A stretch of 51,529 bases of DNA from an uncultured Bacteroidales bacterium (GTDB lineage: Bacteria > Bacteroidota > Bacteroidia > Bacteroidales > WCHB1-69): assembly GCA_905235135.1 (NCBI GenBank), contig CAJOKR010000011.1, forward strand, positions 1 through 51,529, written 5' to 3'. The translations under genes were made by a program, and so were the position numbers. The notes beneath the pieces are model-generated. The model searched no databases and was not told the origin of the DNA. It worked only from the letters and a program-made list of their open reading frames with translations. Shown one piece after another: positions 50,175 through 51,529 of the stretch. How positions within the stretch are numbered: the first letter of the stretch is position 1; each line of letters opens with the position of its first letter.

Positions 50175-50182
50175 TATATTTG
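50175..50182 (+). promoter_or_regulatory. Proximal -7 element of korA
   Basis: TATATTTG followed by CAA, 19 bp before the korA ATG at 50202. Confidence 0.55.
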
Positions 50183-50201
50183 CAATAAAATAAAAGAATT
50201 T

Positions 50202-51056
50202 ATGGCAACAGAGCAAATTACGAAAATTGACGACATCGTCGTCCGTTTTGCGGGTGACTCTGGCGACGGTATGCAGCTCTCCGGAACCTTGTTTTCGGAC
50301 GCTTCTGCGCTTACCGGCAACGACATCGCCACCTTCCCCGATTATCCGGCCGAAATCCGCGCCCCTCACAACACCATCGCCGGCGTGTCTGGCTATCAGG
50401 TGCACGTGGGTAATCACATCTACAGCTCCGGCGACAAGTGCGACATCCTCGTCGCCATGAACCCGGCCTCCCTCAAGTCGAACCTCAAGTGGGCCAAGAA
50501 GGGCGCCACCATCATCGTCGATATCGACACGTTCACCGACGAGGCCCTGGAGAAAGCCGGCTACACCGAGAACGACCACCCGTTCACCGATGAGATGGAA
50601 CGCGCTTACACTATCATCAAGGCGCCCGTCTCCTCGTTCACGCAACGTATCGGCAACGAGCAGGGCGCCGACAAGAAGACCGCCGACCGTTGCCGCAACA
50701 TGTTTGCATTAGGCATCATCTTCTACGCCACCCATAAGAAACTCGACCAGACCTACGCATATCTGGAGCGCAAGTTCGCCAAGAAGCCCGATGTTGTCAA
50801 ACTGAACAAAGCCGTTTTGACAGAAGGCTACGAATATGCCGACAAGCTGGAGGTCATGCACTCCCATATCTTCGAGATTGCGCATGCCGACAGCATGCCC
50901 AAGGGCCGTTACCGCAACATCACCGGCAACGTGGCCACCGCTTGGGGTCTCTTAGCCGCCTCCGAGAAATCCGGTCGCAGACTGTTCCTCGGTTCCTATC
51001 CTATCACCCCCGCCACGGACATCATGGTGGCAATACCTGGATCTCATTCTTATTGA
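50202..51056 (+). CDS. korA: 2-oxoacid:acceptor oxidoreductase alpha subunit, truncated by the contig join
   Basis: N-terminal ~274 residues of a gamma-alpha fused 2-oxoglutarate (or related 2-oxoacid):ferredoxin oxidoreductase subunit, normally about 610 residues. RFAGDSGDGMQLSG (the gamma domain start), FPDYPAEIRAP, and the beginning of the pyrimidine-binding domain (NITGNVATAWG, GSYPITPATDI) are all normal. After Ile at 51021-51023 the reading frame runs into foreign sequence (MVAIPGSHSY) and stops. It should be followed by the beta subunit, which is missing. Treat as a partial gene, real up to about 51023. Confidence 0.9.
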   Translation: MATEQITKIDDIVVRFAGDSGDGMQLSGTLFSDASALTGNDIATFPDYPAEIRAPHNTIAGVSGYQVHVGNHIYSSGDKCDILVAMNPASLKSNLKWAKKGATIIVDIDTFTDEALEKAGYTENDHPFTDEMERAYTIIKAPVSSFTQRIGNEQGADKKTADRCRNMFALGIIFYATHKKLDQTYAYLERKFAKKPDVVKLNKAVLTEGYEYADKLEVMHSHIFEIAHADSMPKGRYRNITGNVATAWGLLAASEKSGRRLFLGSYPITPATDIMVAIPGSHSY

Positions 51057-51528
51057 AAGCCTCCATGATCTGATCCTTTTCTTCACTATCCAGCCTTCCA
51101 TGTAACAGAGCGACTTTATAGGGCTGCAGCACATCCTTCAAAGAGGCATACAGACCATTGACATCCTTGGCATTGCTGCTTTCGGAAGCTTCGATCGCGG
51201 CGGCAACGATATAGATCTGCTGGCCTTTGTCTAACGTCGCTCTTACTTCATCCATGATATCGACGATCGAATTCTTGCGGATCAGATAAGTACGGCAGCC
51301 TTTACGCCCGGCCGGCAGCGTTTCGATCGTGGAGACATCCATATCCCCATAGATCGAAGAAGCCAGGGTACGCGGGATCGGGGTAGCCGACATGAGGATG
51401 AAATCTGCGTTCTCACCCTTGTCTCTTAAAGCCTGACGCTGTTTCACGCCAAAACGGTGCTGCTCATCAGCGATCACCAGACCCAGCTTGCGATATTCGC
51501 TATCTTTGGAAAACAAGGCATGCGTCCC
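51022..51528 (-). CDS. recG: ATP-dependent DNA helicase RecG, internal fragment from a different genome
   Basis: Reads in from the right window end as GTHALFSKDSEYRKLGLVI, then ADEQHRFGVKQRQALRDKG (motif II DEQH), LMSATPIPRTLA (motif III), ETLPAGRK and YLIRKNS, to LLHGRLDSEEKDQIMEAFNKNEIQVL. This is the central helicase part of RecG, lacking both termini. The frame is broken on its C-terminal side exactly where korA begins, just before the expected V-x-T-T-V-I-E-V-G. Head-to-head fusion of two interrupted core genes points to an assembly join rather than biology. Confidence 0.9.
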   Translation of the reverse strand, partial: GTHALFSKDSEYRKLGLVIADEQHRFGVKQRQALRDKGENADFILMSATPIPRTLASSIYGDMDVSTIETLPAGRKGCRTYLIRKNSIVDIMDEVRATLDKGQQIYIVAAAIEASESSNAKDVNGLYASLKDVLQPYKVALLHGRLDSEEKDQIMEAFNKNEIQVLPP

Positions 51529-51529
51529 G

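Overview
The window is a slice of a Bacteroidales-type (Bacteroidota) genome, probably a metagenomic contig. Support for this: many genes are preceded by the Bacteroidota -7 element TAnnTTTG on either strand (for example 100-107, 6111-6118, 21215-21222, 24714-24721); Shine-Dalgarno sequences are mostly absent; and the gene set includes a PorV/PorQ-family outer-membrane protein, RprY-like and RprX-like regulators, a GH3-family adenylating enzyme, a Porin_10-type porin, acyl-ACP thioesterase, PPDK, and the 29-residue COX24-like basic protein beside HU and RNase G.

Layout. 0.1-2.4 kb: short-chain dehydrogenase and aldehyde dehydrogenase. 2.5-6 kb: ffh, convergent with a panC-panD-gpmA operon. 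6.1-10.7 kb: response regulator, yqeY-lpxB, and a sod-unknown-tcdA operon. 10.8-15.8 kb: porin, fumC and a sensor kinase. 15.9-18 kb: an AT-richer patch with two gene remnants (a frameshifted DNA-binding C-terminus and a type IIG-like specificity fragment) and a four-helix-bundle/zinc-ribbon protein. 18.3-24.7 kb: ppdK, GH3 and an arginine-decarboxylase-like enzyme. 24.7-26.9 kb: SRP RNA, Sua5/YwlC and mnmE. 26.9-39.9 kb, all on the minus strand: aroC, acyl-ACP thioesterase, a large TPR lipoprotein-like protein, lptB, an SRPBCC protein, uvrA, a secreted nuclease, recX, RNase G, the COX24-like protein and HU. 39.9-46.1 kb, minus strand: deoC, PorV/PorQ, an rRNA methyltransferase, a dolichol-P-mannose-synthase-like enzyme, an EEP-family protein and asd. 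46.2-51 kb: lamin-tail surface protein, MBL hydrolase, an ATP-grasp-like unknown and a truncated korA. The last ~500 bp is an internal fragment of recG on the opposite strand, so the right end is probably a chimeric join.

Most genes are core metabolism and housekeeping. The most unusual content is the density of small dispersed palindromic elements. Family 1 has about nine copies of a ~28-bp palindrome with fixed arms GTAGAGACG/CGTCTCTAC and a variable core that stays largely self-complementary. Two copies sit inside coding sequences (lpxB and the ATP-grasp-like gene) and are read in the same frame, encoding VET-x3/4-ASLQ. Three others supply the TAG stop codon of the adjoining gene. Two further hairpin families (about 40 bp and about 60-70 bp) lie between genes, and one of them forms the 3' end of tcdA. 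There is no CRISPR array, tRNA, rRNA operon or intact insertion sequence.
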